From: Terriglobus albidus
Lineage (GTDB): Bacteria > Acidobacteriota > Terriglobia > Terriglobales > Acidobacteriaceae
DNA length: 64,000 nucleotides
Direction: 5' to 3'
NCBI RefSeq assembly: GCF_025685425.1
Contig: NZ_JAGTAS010000026.1
Span: 62,001 to 126,000, forward strand
The position numbers and the translations under genes are program-made. Position 1 is the stretch's first letter; the number at the start of each line of letters is the position of its first letter. Under the pieces are notes generated by a model. The model searched no databases. It was not told the DNA's origin and saw nothing but the letters and a program-made list of their open reading frames with translations. This document shows positions 25,919-35,044 of the stretch, piece by piece.

Positions 25919-28678
25919 TTATTGCTGCGCTTCAAATACAAGTTCAATGTTGCCGAGAATGCCTGATGGGACGGGCTTGACCTTATCGAGGTCCTGCATC
26001 TGGAAGCGGTCGCCGTACTTTTCAATCAGTGGCTCGTAGTCATGCGGAGGCAGTGCTGACCAGGCGTTGAGCGCGGTGTTGTAGACATAGATCTCGATCT
26101 TGTTCTCACCAGACTTCAGCAGCCCGGCGATGTCCAGGCGATAGGGCGGATGCCACAGCGCTCCCGCCGGCTTGCCATTTACGACGAGCAGGGCGCCTTC
26201 GCGCACAGGCGGGTTGTACCAGGCGCGGGTGCCAGGCCCTGTGCGGGTGACCAGGGGATTGGGAATGCCCTCACGCTTCTCAGCGCTTGGCGGAGCATCG
26301 GGAGCTCCAGGCTCCGCGCTGCCGCCGCTGATGGTGAGATACACACCTGAGGTCGGAGCCCTCTCGATACGGAAGCCGCGCGAGTAGACCGCCTCACCGG
26401 AGTAATGCAGCGTGGCTTCGTTGGAGGTCCAGTCAGCAAGCGTGTGCTGTGTTTCTGTCTTGCCCGTGCCGGTGAAGCTGACACTCCAGTCGTGGCTCAG
26501 ATCGATGGGAGTGGTCGACGCTGTCGTTGTGGCTTTGCTTGCGGCAGCGGTCACTCCATTGCCGAAGAGATACGTTCTTGACTCATAGGGAGCCAGTGTC
26601 AGCACGATCTTCTTCGGTGCGAACGTGCCGGGTAGTGCGTGGCCAGTCTCCGGATCGAGCGCCACGCCTGATGCGTAGCTGGTGGCGAAGCTGACAGTCG
26701 CTTTGATCTCGCGATTGCTGGTGTTGGTCAGGAAGTAGATATCGCCGGTTGAAAGCTTGCGGCGGATGAAGCCGATTGCGTTGCGGTCGAAGTCTGCGGT
26801 ATCGAACGAAAGATCGGGAACTGCTGCTTGGTGTAAGGCCGTGGTCAGTTCAACGGTGGTGTTGGCTGCTGCAGGAAACAGATTCGAAGCGAGCTCCGTG
26901 AGCTCGGCGGAAGGCCGGCCCTCGGGAGTGAGTGTGGGCAAGTGGCCGTAGGCAACGACCTTGCCTCCGGCTGCCTTGAAGGCAGCGATCTTCTTCAGCG
27001 TGGAGACAGGGATGCGTGTTGTTGGCGGCAGCAGCAGAATGCTGTGCTGCACGCCCAGGCGATCGATCGCTTCCGCATCGGTGAAGTCGAAGTTGTAGCC
27101 GGCGGAGAGGATCGCGCCCAGCATCTCCTTAGGAAGGAGGTCCTGCATCGCTCCGGTGACGGTGACCTTGGTCGGCCTGAAGGCTGCCCATGCATCGTCG
27201 GTCGGCAACAGAACTGCGACCTGGTTTGCGGGCTTGCCTTGTCGCATCAGGTAGCTCAGACGGGCGATGTAGTTTGTCACCGCAGGCATGACCGGATGCC
27301 ACGGGTTGTGATCATTGAAGACGGCGGCGGCGTAGAGCGACCAACCGGGCTCTCCTACCTGTGGCGCCGAGTAGGGCCAGCCGTGGAAGATGAGCTGGTT
27401 CTCGCCCATGATGAAATCGATGTCGGCTTCGGCCTTCATATCGAGCGGTGTCGCACGGAAGACGGGCGAGTGCAGCCAGGTAAAGGTCTCGCCGGAGGTG
27501 ACGTTATTGCCAAAGAGGTGATTGCCGGAGCTGGCCCAGCGCAGTGTCGAAAAGGCCCGCCACTGCGGTCCTTCACCTTCGGGTAGAGCGACAAGCTTCT
27601 GGCTCGAGAGTGAGACGGCGGGCTCGCCATAGGTCTGCGAACGGAACTTCGTGCCGTGCTGTTTGGCCCAGTCATTGATCTGCACCAGGTAGGCTTCGTT
27701 GACCAGCTCGGTCAGCGTCTTGCCCCAGTCGTGGCGAATGTTCGCGGAGTTCGGAGCGTCGCCCGCCACCAGTTCGGGCAGGTGTGGAAGCAGATCGTAG
27801 CCGCGACGTTTGCGGAACTCTTCGGGAAGCGTTGGCGTCCAGTCGGCTCCATAGGCTTCGAGGGAGTCGGAGAAGATGGCGTAGGGAGGCGTATTGCCGA
27901 AGGCTTTGACGAGAGGCTCGCCCACGGTCTTCAGATGAGTGGCGACTGCTTCCTTGCTGAAAGGATCGAGCACCCAGCCTTCAGCACCGACTGCGGCGCG
28001 TTTCACCATCTGGCCGGTGTGGCTCTGAACGAAGAAAAGGATCGCGCGCGGCACGTCTGCTGCAGTGACTTTTGCGGACGCAGAGTCCAGTGTTGCTGGC
28101 GATGAGGTGGAGGCATCCCACTTCGACTGCGTTCCGTTCACGGCTGCGGCGTAGATGAGGCTCTCGCCCTCTTTCAATGCGGGCAGTGGAGTGCTGGCGG
28201 CTCCCGCAGGCAGTGCCGCGACGATGGTGCGCAGGCGCGTTGCTGCATTGTGCAGCGTGACGGTGGGGCCGCCGTAGGGCCAGCCGCTGCCGAGGGTGAC
28301 ATCGATGCGCAGACCGAGCTTGCGGCCCTCTGCCTGGGCGTACTGCACGGCATCAAGCATCTCGGGCGAGAGGAAGGAGAAGTTCTTCAGGCCGCTTGCG
28401 GGATCATCGAGGACCTGGGGATAGACGAAGGCGAGCTCTGCTCCGCCGATGCCATCGGCCTTCATCTGCTGCAGCTCGCGCAGAATCTCGGGCTTCTCCA
28501 CTGCGGGGCCGAACCACCACCAGCGCACCATGGGTTTGGCCTCGTTGGGCGGACTCAGAAATCCCTGTTGGATGGCTTGCAGAGACGGTGCGGCTTGCGC
28601 GTATGCAGAGACGTGGCAGCAGGCAAAGGCCAAGGCAGCCGCCGGCAGCAGCAGCTGTTTGCAGGGTAGAGATTTCAT
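25919..28678 (-). CDS. GH106 alpha-L-rhamnosidase, secreted
   Basis: 919 residues. Signal peptide at residues 1-28 (LLLPAAALAFACCHVSAYAQ). The N-terminal barrel shows the GH106 signature MVRWWWFGPAV and then EILRELQQMKADGIGGAELA; IDVTLGSGWPYGGPTVTLHN and ENQLIFHGWPYSAPQ follow. The C-terminus has jelly-roll domains, ending NIELVFEAQQ. It releases rhamnose from rhamnogalacturonan or similar glycans. First gene of the GH106-GH28-GH105 operon, whose order suits stepwise trimming of rhamnogalacturonan I. Its promoter lies against the insertion junction. Confidence 0.87.
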   Translation of the reverse strand: MKSLPCKQLLLPAAALAFACCHVSAYAQAAPSLQAIQQGFLSPPNEAKPMVRWWWFGPAVEKPEILRELQQMKADGIGGAELAFVYPQVLDDPASGLKNFSFLSPEMLDAVQYAQAEGRKLGLRIDVTLGSGWPYGGPTVTLHNAATRLRTIVAALPAGAASTPLPALKEGESLIYAAAVNGTQSKWDASTSSPATLDSASAKVTAADVPRAILFFVQSHTGQMVKRAAVGAEGWVLDPFSKEAVATHLKTVGEPLVKAFGNTPPYAIFSDSLEAYGADWTPTLPEEFRKRRGYDLLPHLPELVAGDAPNSANIRHDWGKTLTELVNEAYLVQINDWAKQHGTKFRSQTYGEPAVSLSSQKLVALPEGEGPQWRAFSTLRWASSGNHLFGNNVTSGETFTWLHSPVFRATPLDMKAEADIDFIMGENQLIFHGWPYSAPQVGEPGWSLYAAAVFNDHNPWHPVMPAVTNYIARLSYLMRQGKPANQVAVLLPTDDAWAAFRPTKVTVTGAMQDLLPKEMLGAILSAGYNFDFTDAEAIDRLGVQHSILLLPPTTRIPVSTLKKIAAFKAAGGKVVAYGHLPTLTPEGRPSAELTELASNLFPAAANTTVELTTALHQAAVPDLSFDTADFDRNAIGFIRRKLSTGDIYFLTNTSNREIKATVSFATSYASGVALDPETGHALPGTFAPKKIVLTLAPYESRTYLFGNGVTAAASKATTTASTTPIDLSHDWSVSFTGTGKTETQHTLADWTSNEATLHYSGEAVYSRGFRIERAPTSGVYLTISGGSAEPGAPDAPPSAEKREGIPNPLVTRTGPGTRAWYNPPVREGALLVVNGKPAGALWHPPYRLDIAGLLKSGENKIEIYVYNTALNAWSALPPHDYEPLIEKYGDRFQMQDLDKVKPVPSGILGNIELVFEAQQ

Positions 28679-28706
28679 GCAGGCGAGCTTACTCCCTCAG
28701 GTGCGA

Positions 28707-28736
28707 ACTCTAGTGAAGCTGATATGCCAGTGTCAA
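28707..28736 (-). promoter_or_regulatory. Promoter of the GH106-GH28-GH105 operon
   Basis: On the minus strand TTGACA (28731-28736), 18 bases, then TAGAGT (28707-28712), about 28 bases before the GH106 ATG. The upstream edge of this promoter is only 11 bases from the capsid sequence. Confidence 0.5.
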
Positions 28737-28747
28737 TAGGTAAACAG

Positions 28748-28849
28748 TTTCTGGAAATTCAGGGTCAGATCGTGTTGCTTGCATACCGTCGCAGTGACGG
28801 CCGCGTCCGCCGCTCCGAGGCAATCCAGGGTATTACCCTCCACAGCTAA
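28748..28849 (+). pseudogene. HK97-type capsid protein, 3' end separated from its gene
   Basis: Thirty-three codons and a stop, without a start. They read FLEIQGQIVLLAYRRSDG, then RVRRSEAIQGITLHS. This is the usual HK97 capsid ending (QGQ..LLAYRR.DGR....EAI). Joined to TTTCT at 9593-9597 it continues the 5' part in frame (QAMYSNF then LEIQGQ), with no residues apparently lost. It shows that 9598-28752 is an insertion. Confidence 0.85.
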
Positions 28850-28892
28850 CAGCTAATCGATATCCGCTAGGGTTGAGGAGCGGACGATAGAA

Positions 28893-28945
28893 GCGGACAA
28901 GCTCAACAGGGGCCTGCTTACCTCATCTCCCTTGTCCGCCTTTTC
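28893..28945 (+). terminator. Hairpin after the capsid gene
   Basis: GCGGACAAG (28893-28901) and CTTGTCCGC (28931-28939) form a 9-bp stem around a 29-base loop, followed by CTTTTCT. Weak terminator candidate for the capsid transcript. Confidence 0.4.
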
Positions 28946-28949
28946 TCCA

Positions 28950-28996
28950 CACCCGCTTTGTTTGTGATTGGACCCCCGAGCAAAGCGGGTGCTTTT
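28950..28996 (+). terminator. Hairpin before the tail-spike gene
   Basis: CACCCGCTTTG (28950-28960) and CAAAGCGGGTG (28981-28991) form an 11-bp perfect stem around a 20-base loop, followed by CTTTTC. It could end the capsid transcript or be part of the spike mRNA leader, as the spike ATG is at 29013. Confidence 0.5.
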
Positions 28997-29012
28997 CGAA
29001 AGGAATCCTGTC

Positions 29013-31534
29013 ATGCATAGCACGACGATTACGGGCCGGTTGCGGCCCGCAAAGAAGTACTCTTTAATGCTGCTGTTCGCTGTAATCGGTATCGGTATCG
29101 GTACGGCGCGTGCGCAGTACACGACTGTGACAGCATCATCACTACGGACCGGAAATGCTCCCATCAGCGTAGGCACCGTATCATTTCAACCCCGGGACGC
29201 CAAACAGTTTAAACAAGCGATATCGTTGGCTGGTGGTGGTCTATTGTCTCCCGATCCTATCGTTTGCCATGTCAGCAATGGCGTAATCGACGGAGCGGTC
29301 CAGCCCGACGGAACGGTCTCTGGGCCTGCCAAGTTGCCGATCAAGCGTTGAGCAGTCCCCCATTTGCCTATGACATTACCATCGCGAATACATCAACAGG
29401 CCTCTCTACAAGCGGCAAGAGCTTCAACCTATGGGGCGTTATGGGAATAACTGGGGCAACATGGGCGCTCGACCACTACTCCCCGGTACAGGCTGCGGGC
29501 TCTATCCTTGGTCCGCAGGTCATCACCTATAAAGGTGACTATTCGCCCACTACCGGCTATGGCGTGGGAGACTTGGTCACTTATGCGGGTGGAACATGGG
29601 TCTCCCTTGTCAGTTCGAACACCAATCACACTCCCGGCAGCTCGCCGTCGCAGTGGTCAGGGGCTACTCCAGCCGCGAGGTATCCAGACACAACAGGGCC
29701 GGTCTGCAATACCTCAACAACCTCAGCCACGACGTGCGCCAGTAGCGATCTCACCAGCGTAATCAGATCTGGGGTATACGATGCCTCCGGAGCGGCGGCG
29801 GCTCAATCCGCCAGTCTGCAAAAGAGCGCGAATCTATCTGACGTCGCGAATGCGGGAGCGGCTCGTACCAACTTGGGATTGGGGACCGCTGCAACGCAGC
29901 CGACAGGCACCTTCGCGCAAGTAGCGAACAATCTTTCTGATCTCGCCAGCGCGACCACAGCACGCACAAATCTCGGTCTCGGAACGATCGTCACCCAGAA
30001 CGCGAATTCCGTGAACGTCACGGGTGGGACAATCTCCGGTACCACTGTTGACGGAGTGTCTCCGACGGTCATGGGCTACCTGGACCCGACGAGCTCGGTA
30101 CAAACTCAGCTCAACGGGAAAGCAGCTTTCCCGAGTTCTGGCGCTCCCTGCGTCATTACAGCCACCAGCGGCACTGCTAGCCAGTGCACTACTGTCAACG
30201 GGGTCACAACTGGCAACGTGAACGGATGGAGCCTCAATCTTTCAGGGCAGACATACTATTTCAGCGGGTCCAGCTATGAGGCCGCCGCCCACTCTGGCGG
30301 CTCTCACGTAAGTTCGGTCGTCAATACTGCTACGGCAATTGGCGGAAATACCTCCGCTTTTCCCTACGTCTTTTTGGAATTTAGCGTGGGCGCAGGGCCA
30401 GGGACGGTATTACAACAACTCGGTGGACGGAAAGAACGCCGCCCAGCAGTTTACGGACTACACCACGGACGTTACATATCAGGGCGTTACAATCCCCAAT
30501 GCCCACAATCTTTCGCCAGCCGTCACCTGTGCAGCATTCGGGAGTAATCCGGCATCATGTCCACGACAGATATTCTTCGCATCGCTAAGCTGTGTGTTCA
30601 ACAGCTTAGCTGCCAGTGTTCCTTACAGCACCGCTATTGCAAGTTTTCAGTCAATGCTTACAGCGGCCAAGACTGACGGATATTTTGTCGTCGTACTAAC
30701 GATGCCAGATAGTAACAGTCAAAGTCCGACAATGGGCTTACTTGTTCAGCAAGCGAACCAAGCGGCAATAGAAGGTACTCTCACAGGCATCGACCTCGTT
30801 TTCGATATGTCAACGGTTCTTCCTGATCAGAATAACGCGAAATTTTACGATATTCCGACCGACCACCTGCACAACACCGTAGCTGGCGCAAATGCCATTG
30901 CGCAGGCACTAAATACTTTCATGATCTCGGATGGTGGTGCGCCTTACCCTAAGACTCCTGGGTTCTTCAATCGCATTCTCCAGCCCATCTACGGTATCAA
31001 CTTCGGTACCTTGGGATTCAATGCAGCAACCCAACAGACTCCGGCGCTCGATCTCTACAACGATGGTACGAGCCAGCGCACGGGATTTGTGATCGACACC
31101 GGGTTCCAGTGGCGTGCATATACGACCAGCTCGTCGGGGATTTTCACGTTTGGCCAGTACAATTACGCGCTCAGCTCTTTCACCGAGTGGGGAAGATTCG
31201 ATTCCACGGGGGCGAAGACGTCGCGATATAACACGACGGCCAACTGTAGTTCGGCTGCATCTCCAGCAGTATGCGCGGCAGCCTCCTCCGGTTCGGTAGT
31301 CATCGCTGCTGGCGCAACCTCGGTTCAGGTCAACACTACCGCCGTTACGGCTAACTCACAAATCCTTCTCAACAATGATTCCTCGCTTGGCACAAAGCTA
31401 GGTGTCACTTGTAATACCGGATTCCTCGCATCTCCTCCGCAGGTGACGGCCAGGACGGCGGCAACCAATTTCACGTTCTCCGTTTCGGCCGCTCCATCCA
31501 CTAACCCGCAGTGCTTCAGCTACACCATCATCGG
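29013..31534 (+). pseudogene. Phage tail fibre/spike protein with SGNH-hydrolase-like domain, frameshifted and truncated
   Basis: It starts at ATG 29013 (AAAGGA upstream) with a hydrophobic N-terminal stretch (LMLLFAVIGIGIGTARAQ). The first frame stops at 29351, but SSPPFAYDITIANTSTGLST continues in a second frame. The tail-fibre repeats KSANLSDVANAGAARTNLGL and NNLSDLASATTARTNLGLGT follow. Near 30375-30410 it shifts back to the first frame. The late part (YFVVVLTMPDS, IDLVFDMSTVLPD, PTDHLHNTVAGANAIAQAL) has the Asp-x-x-His end of an SGNH esterase. At about 31534 it breaks off into integrase sequence. Two shifts and a deletion make it non-functional. Confidence 0.7.
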
Positions 31535-31960
31535 CGGTCGATTGTTGACCAAGTCGCGGGCAACACCAAGACGGTTGGGTCTAGACGGCCTCTTCCCATG
31601 ACTGAAACCGTCTGGTCGGTGCTGTCAAAATGGCATTCAGTGACGGAATACAGCCGTCCCGAGGATTGGGTCTTCGCCAGTCCACGGGCGGAAGGGAAGT
31701 TGCCTTACTGGCCGCATACGCTACTAGGGCGGCAGATCAGGCCCGCCGCAGATCGAGCGGGCATTGAGAAGCAAATCGGGTGGCATACGTTCCGCAGGAC
31801 GTTCGCAACGCTGCTCGAATCGGCCGGAGTTGGCCTCAAGGTGACGCAGGAACTCATGCGGCATTCAACGCCAACGATGACCTTGTCGAAATACGCCCAG
31901 GCCGTAACACCGGCGAAGCGTGAGGCTCAAACGCTACTCGCCGCGCAGTTGGGCGTCTAA
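31535..31960 (+). pseudogene. Tyrosine integrase, C-terminal catalytic half only
   Basis: No N-terminal arm-binding or core-binding domain, and no start of its own. The frame enters from tail-spike DNA with RSIVDQVAGNTKTVGSRRPL. It keeps the catalytic HTFRRTFATLL (His-x-x-Arg), the second His in LMRHSTPTMTLSKYAQ and the nucleophile Tyr in SKYAQ; the first catalytic Arg is lost with the deleted part. It lies beside the tRNA end of the element, the usual place for the integrase. The deletion that removed its 5' half also removed the 3' end of the spike gene. Confidence 0.85.
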
Positions 31961-31961
31961 C

Positions 31962-31998
31962 GTTCCCATCTGTTCCCACACTTTTTGCTGTGTTCCCA
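31962..31998 (+). promoter_or_regulatory. Candidate integrase arm-type sites (right end)
   Basis: GTTCCCA at 31962-31968, 31972-31978 and 31992-31998, directly between the integrase stop and the attachment repeat. The last copy continues as GTTCCCAGATTT, the same 12 bases as at 5524-5535 on the other side. Confidence 0.5.
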
Positions 31999-32015
31999 GA
32001 TTTGAACCGGAAGTG

Positions 32016-32070
32016 ATTGAAAGGATGGTAGGCACGAGCGGATTCGAACCGCTGACCTCTACCGTGTCAA
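32016..32070 (-). repeat. attR-type copy of prophage attachment repeat
   Basis: Identical to 5362-5416. It overlaps the 3' 45 bases of the intact tRNA-Val and extends ten bases past its CCA end. Confidence 0.9.
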
Positions 32071-32102
32071 GGTAGCGCTCTAACCAACTGAGCTACGCGC
32101 CT
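32026..32102 (-). tRNA. tRNA-Val (anticodon GAC)
   Basis: 77 bases with encoded CCA. The acceptor stem AGGCGCG pairs with CGTGCCT. D-arm TAGCTCAGTTGGTTAGAG, anticodon stem CTACC/GGTAG with loop TTGACAC (anticodon GAC), T-arm with GGTTCGAATCC. It is the integration target of the prophage; the 5' part comes from the chromosome and the 3' part from the element, and the gene is complete. Confidence 0.95.
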
Positions 32103-32201
32103 GCAAGGTCGGATAGGCATCTTGGGGGACGCCCACCCCACAATTGTACCAAAGTATGTCCCGATTGAGTCCCGAAGCAGGCGGCGGGTGTAGGATGTGC
32201 C

Positions 32202-32831
32202 ATGCTTTCCGAGGTGCATGAGGTCGCTTCAGCTAAGATTCAGCTAAGTACTTTGAACGTCCTGGCACAGTTTCGTACGGCTCCCAATCTGCTCACGCTG
32301 TTGCGGCTCTTTCTGGTGCCGTTTCTGGTGATCGAAATCTTCGACGGCAACTGGTCGGGCGCCTTTGTTCTTTTTGTGGCCGCCGGCATCTCCGACGGGC
32401 TCGATGGCATGCTGGCGCGGAAGCTGGGGCAGCGCACCACCCTGGGGCAGTACCTCGATCCCATCGCGGATAAGCTGCTGCTCTCCACGTTGTTTCTAGT
32501 GGTGACGCATGAAGGACTGGTGCCGCGTTATGTGACGGTGCTGGTCTTCAGCCGCGATCTCGGTATCCTGCTGGTCTGCACTCTGCTGTATGTCACCAAC
32601 ACTCTTCGCGACTTTCCCCCGAGCATGCTGGGCAAGGTAAATACGGCAGTCCAGATCGTCACGGTCATCCTGATCCTGGTGCATCAGGTTTGGGGGTGGC
32701 TTCCGTTTCAGACTCCGATCGATCTGCTGCTGCGTGCGATTTCAATGATTGCGCCCTGTTCCGCCGTGCAGTACGCCTGGGTGGTCGCACGGCGCGTCCA
32801 GGAAAGAGCATCGGCTAACGGCGCTGCCTGA
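32202..32831 (+). CDS. CDP-alcohol phosphatidyltransferase (PgsA-like)
   Basis: 209 residues with five or six hydrophobic segments. The CDP-alcohol phosphotransferase motif is complete: DGLDGMLARKLGQRTTLGQY then LDPIADK. NLLTLLRLFLVPFLV at residues 29-43 is the usual first helix of phosphatidylglycerophosphate synthases. It makes phosphatidylglycerophosphate (or a related lipid) from CDP-diacylglycerol in the inner membrane. It begins 99 bases from the tRNA on the opposite strand and converges with the histidine kinase. Length and motif favour PgsA, but other CDP-alcohol acceptors cannot be excluded. Confidence 0.85.
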   Translation: MLSEVHEVASAKIQLSTLNVLAQFRTAPNLLTLLRLFLVPFLVIEIFDGNWSGAFVLFVAAGISDGLDGMLARKLGQRTTLGQYLDPIADKLLLSTLFLVVTHEGLVPRYVTVLVFSRDLGILLVCTLLYVTNTLRDFPPSMLGKVNTAVQIVTVILILVHQVWGWLPFQTPIDLLLRAISMIAPCSAVQYAWVVARRVQERASANGAA

Positions 32832-32886
32832 AGCAAGCGTTTCAAAGAGTGAATGGAGTGGAGGATGAAGACGTTGGCCGTCAGCC

Positions 32887-34929
32887 CTATTTTGTCGTGC
32901 AGCTCGTGACAAGCTGAATGGCGCGTATCAGGTCTTCGCGACGGAATGGTTTCTGCAGCAGGAAGACCTTCTCGTCTTTCAGTGCGCTTTGATTTAATTC
33001 ATTGCGTGTATAGCCGGACATGTAGATCACTGGGAGCCCCGGTTGTTTTTCCGTGATCTGTGCGCCGATCTCGACGCCGCTCATTCCGTTCGGAAGGACG
33101 ACATCGGAGATGAGCATATCGATCTCTCCAAGCCGCTCATAGAGCGCCATGGCGCTCGGGCCATCCTCTGCGGCGAAGGCCTCATACCCGAGATGGTTCA
33201 GCAGGCGTTCGAGCATCTTGCGAATCGACGCGTCGTCTTCCACCAGGAGAACCGTTTTTCTGGGGCCAGAGTGAATCGGTTCTGAAGCAGGCGGCTCTAC
33301 GATAGCCGTCTCGATCTGTTCGTGGACTCGCGGCAGATAGAGGCTGACGACGGTTCCGCTGCCCAACTCGCTGGTGATGCCTAATTGGCCGCCTGACTGC
33401 TTCGCGAATCCGTAGACCATGCTGAGGCCCAGGCCCGTGCCCTTGTTCACCGGTTTGGTGGTGAAGAACGGTTCCAGAACATGCTCCAGATCTTCGCGTG
33501 AGATACCTGTACCTGTGTCCTTCACGTCCAGCACGATGTAATCGCCGGCGGGCAGCTCATGCATAAGTGCCTCCGTTGCATCCATCGTGTGATTTCTACC
33601 GGAGATGATGATCGTTCCACCATGTGGCATGGCGTCTCGCGCGTTGACCACCAGATTCAGAATGGCGCTTTCCAATTGGCTCGGATCGACGCGCGTCTTC
33701 CAGAGATCCTCCGGCAATCGCTGTTCCACCTGGATCTCCTCTCCCAGGCTGCGAGCCAACAGATCTGCCATCTCGCTTACCTGCGAGCGGAGGTCCACGA
33801 TCTTCGCTTCAAGAGACTGCTGCCGGGCATAAGCAAGCATGCGCCGCGTCAAACCGGCTCCCCGGGCGACAGAGGAGAGAGCATCGTCCACCATCTCCCG
33901 AATGCGTTGGTTGTCCGCGGCTTCGTCCGCGATGCCTTCCAGATTTCCCAGGATGATCATCAACAGGTTGTTGAAGTCATGGGCGATGCCGCCGGTCAGT
34001 TGGCCAATGGCGTCCATCTTCTGCGAGCGCCGCAACTGCGCCTCGGTCGTGTTGCGTTCTGTTACATCCAGCGCCACGACCATGCGCGCCGGTGTCCCTT
34101 CATAGATGACCGCATGGCTGAAGATATCAACCTCGATCAGCTTGCCATCCTTCGCCCGGTGCCGCCAGTTCCTGCTTCGCTGGTAACCGTCACGATCAGT
34201 GGATCCAAGGTTCTTCCGTAGACGTTCCAGCTCTCCGTCGGGGCGGATGTCCTGAATCGTCATCGACAGAAACTCGTCGCGGGTGTAACCGTAGCGACTC
34301 AGCGCTGCAGCGTTCACTTCGAGAAAGCGTAGCGTCTCCTGCGAGTAGAGCCACATCGGCAACGGATTGCGTTCGAAGAGATAACGGAATTTCTCTCGAT
34401 TGTTCCGTAGATGTTCCTCGGCCTGGCTCAGCTTTACGGACTTTTCAGCCAGCATGTCCCGCAGCCGCTCCATTTCAAGCCGGCTGTGTTTCAACGAGGT
34501 CTCCAATTCTTTACGTTCGGAGAGATCCGTAATGGAGGCCAGCATCGGATCGCCGGAAGCGCCGTCCATCACCCCAAGCCGCACCTCAACTGGAATTACC
34601 GTACCGTTTCTGGAGATGGCGGAGAACTCCGCATGGTTGGCCGAGTGACTATCGGCAGCTTCAGTGCGCCCGCGTCTGCTGAATCCGGGAAGAAGTGTTT
34701 CGATCTGTCTCCCGATCAGTTCCTCCGGAGAATAGTCAAAAAAAGCCTCTCCTCCACCGCTGGCTGCGAGGATCAGACCATTTCGATCGAACAGCAGGAG
34801 CACACCGGGTAGCGCCCTGACCATGGCTCGGAGCGAAAAATCCGCCCTCCATGATAATTCGCTGACAGGAGGCATCGGCACCATGGCACCATTGTCAGGA
34901 ACAACAGAGGGTCCCGGGAGGGGACGCAC
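32887..34929 (-). CDS. PAS-domain hybrid histidine kinase with C-terminal receiver
   Basis: 680 residues, no membrane segment. PAS domain 1 at about 32-140 ([20 protein letters not shown]), a coiled segment (145-185), PAS domain 2 at about 181-300, HisKA with the phosphorylated His about residue 317 ([14 protein letters not shown]), HATPase at about 420-540 ([38 protein letters not shown]) and a receiver at about 565-680 with phospho-Asp near 609 (LISDVVLP). A cytoplasmic sensor that passes phosphate to its own receiver. No separate response regulator lies next to it, so its output partner is unknown. An alternative start at Met16 is possible. Confidence 0.9.
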   Translation of the reverse strand: MRPLPGPSVVPDNGAMVPMPPVSELSWRADFSLRAMVRALPGVLLLFDRNGLILAASGGGEAFFDYSPEELIGRQIETLLPGFSRRGRTEAADSHSANHAEFSAISRNGTVIPVEVRLGVMDGASGDPMLASITDLSERKELETSLKHSRLEMERLRDMLAEKSVKLSQAEEHLRNNREKFRYLFERNPLPMWLYSQETLRFLEVNAAALSRYGYTRDEFLSMTIQDIRPDGELERLRKNLGSTDRDGYQRSRNWRHRAKDGKLIEVDIFSHAVIYEGTPARMVVALDVTERNTTEAQLRRSQKMDAIGQLTGGIAHDFNNLLMIILGNLEGIADEAADNQRIREMVDDALSSVARGAGLTRRMLAYARQQSLEAKIVDLRSQVSEMADLLARSLGEEIQVEQRLPEDLWKTRVDPSQLESAILNLVVNARDAMPHGGTIIISGRNHTMDATEALMHELPAGDYIVLDVKDTGTGISREDLEHVLEPFFTTKPVNKGTGLGLSMVYGFAKQSGGQLGITSELGSGTVVSLYLPRVHEQIETAIVEPPASEPIHSGPRKTVLLVEDDASIRKMLERLLNHLGYEAFAAEDGPSAMALYERLGEIDMLISDVVLPNGMSGVEIGAQITEKQPGLPVIYMSGYTRNELNQSALKDEKVFLLQKPFRREDLIRAIQLVTSCTTK

Positions 34930-35044
34930 TGTGTTGATTGTGATGCATTCCCGTTTTGGACCAGTACTCGGCTGCGAGTCACCTCGAAGCCGGCAATTTC
35001 TGATTCCTTAAGTAACGTGTTTGCACGAAACGAAAGGACTTACT

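Larger units (their letters stand above)
9598..28752. mobile_element. 19.15-kb pectin-utilisation block inserted in the capsid gene
   Basis: The block lies between the two in-frame capsid halves. TTTCT is present at 9593-9597 and at 28748-28752, like a 5-bp target-site duplication. The block holds ten genes: nine for pectin or sugar use and trmD. No transposase, integrase or convincing terminal inverted repeat was found in it. The left end starts exactly with the aldolase operator palindrome, and the right end lies 11 bases beyond the -35 box of the rhamnosidase operon, so both outer promoters are complete. Confidence 0.75.
5362..32070. mobile_element. Degenerate prophage in tRNA-Val(GAC), interrupted by a 19-kb insertion
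   Basis: The limits are a 55-bp identical direct repeat (5362-5416 and 32016-32070). Phage-type content inside: a small excisionase-like protein (6579), capsid halves (8475-9597 and 28748-28849), a tail-spike relic (29013-31534) and an integrase 3' fragment (31535-31960) next to the intact tRNA. Terminase, portal, lysis and most tail genes are missing, and the capsid, spike and integrase genes are all broken, so the element cannot move by itself. The stretch 9598-28752 is not phage DNA. Confidence 0.85.

Noticed and set aside
9598-28747. Terminal inverted repeats at the ends of the 19-kb block
   Set aside because: Inward-read ends (ATTTGTCGACAAATCG and CTGTTTACCTATTGACAC) share only TGT and TTGACA at different offsets; the TTGACA parts are explained by promoters.
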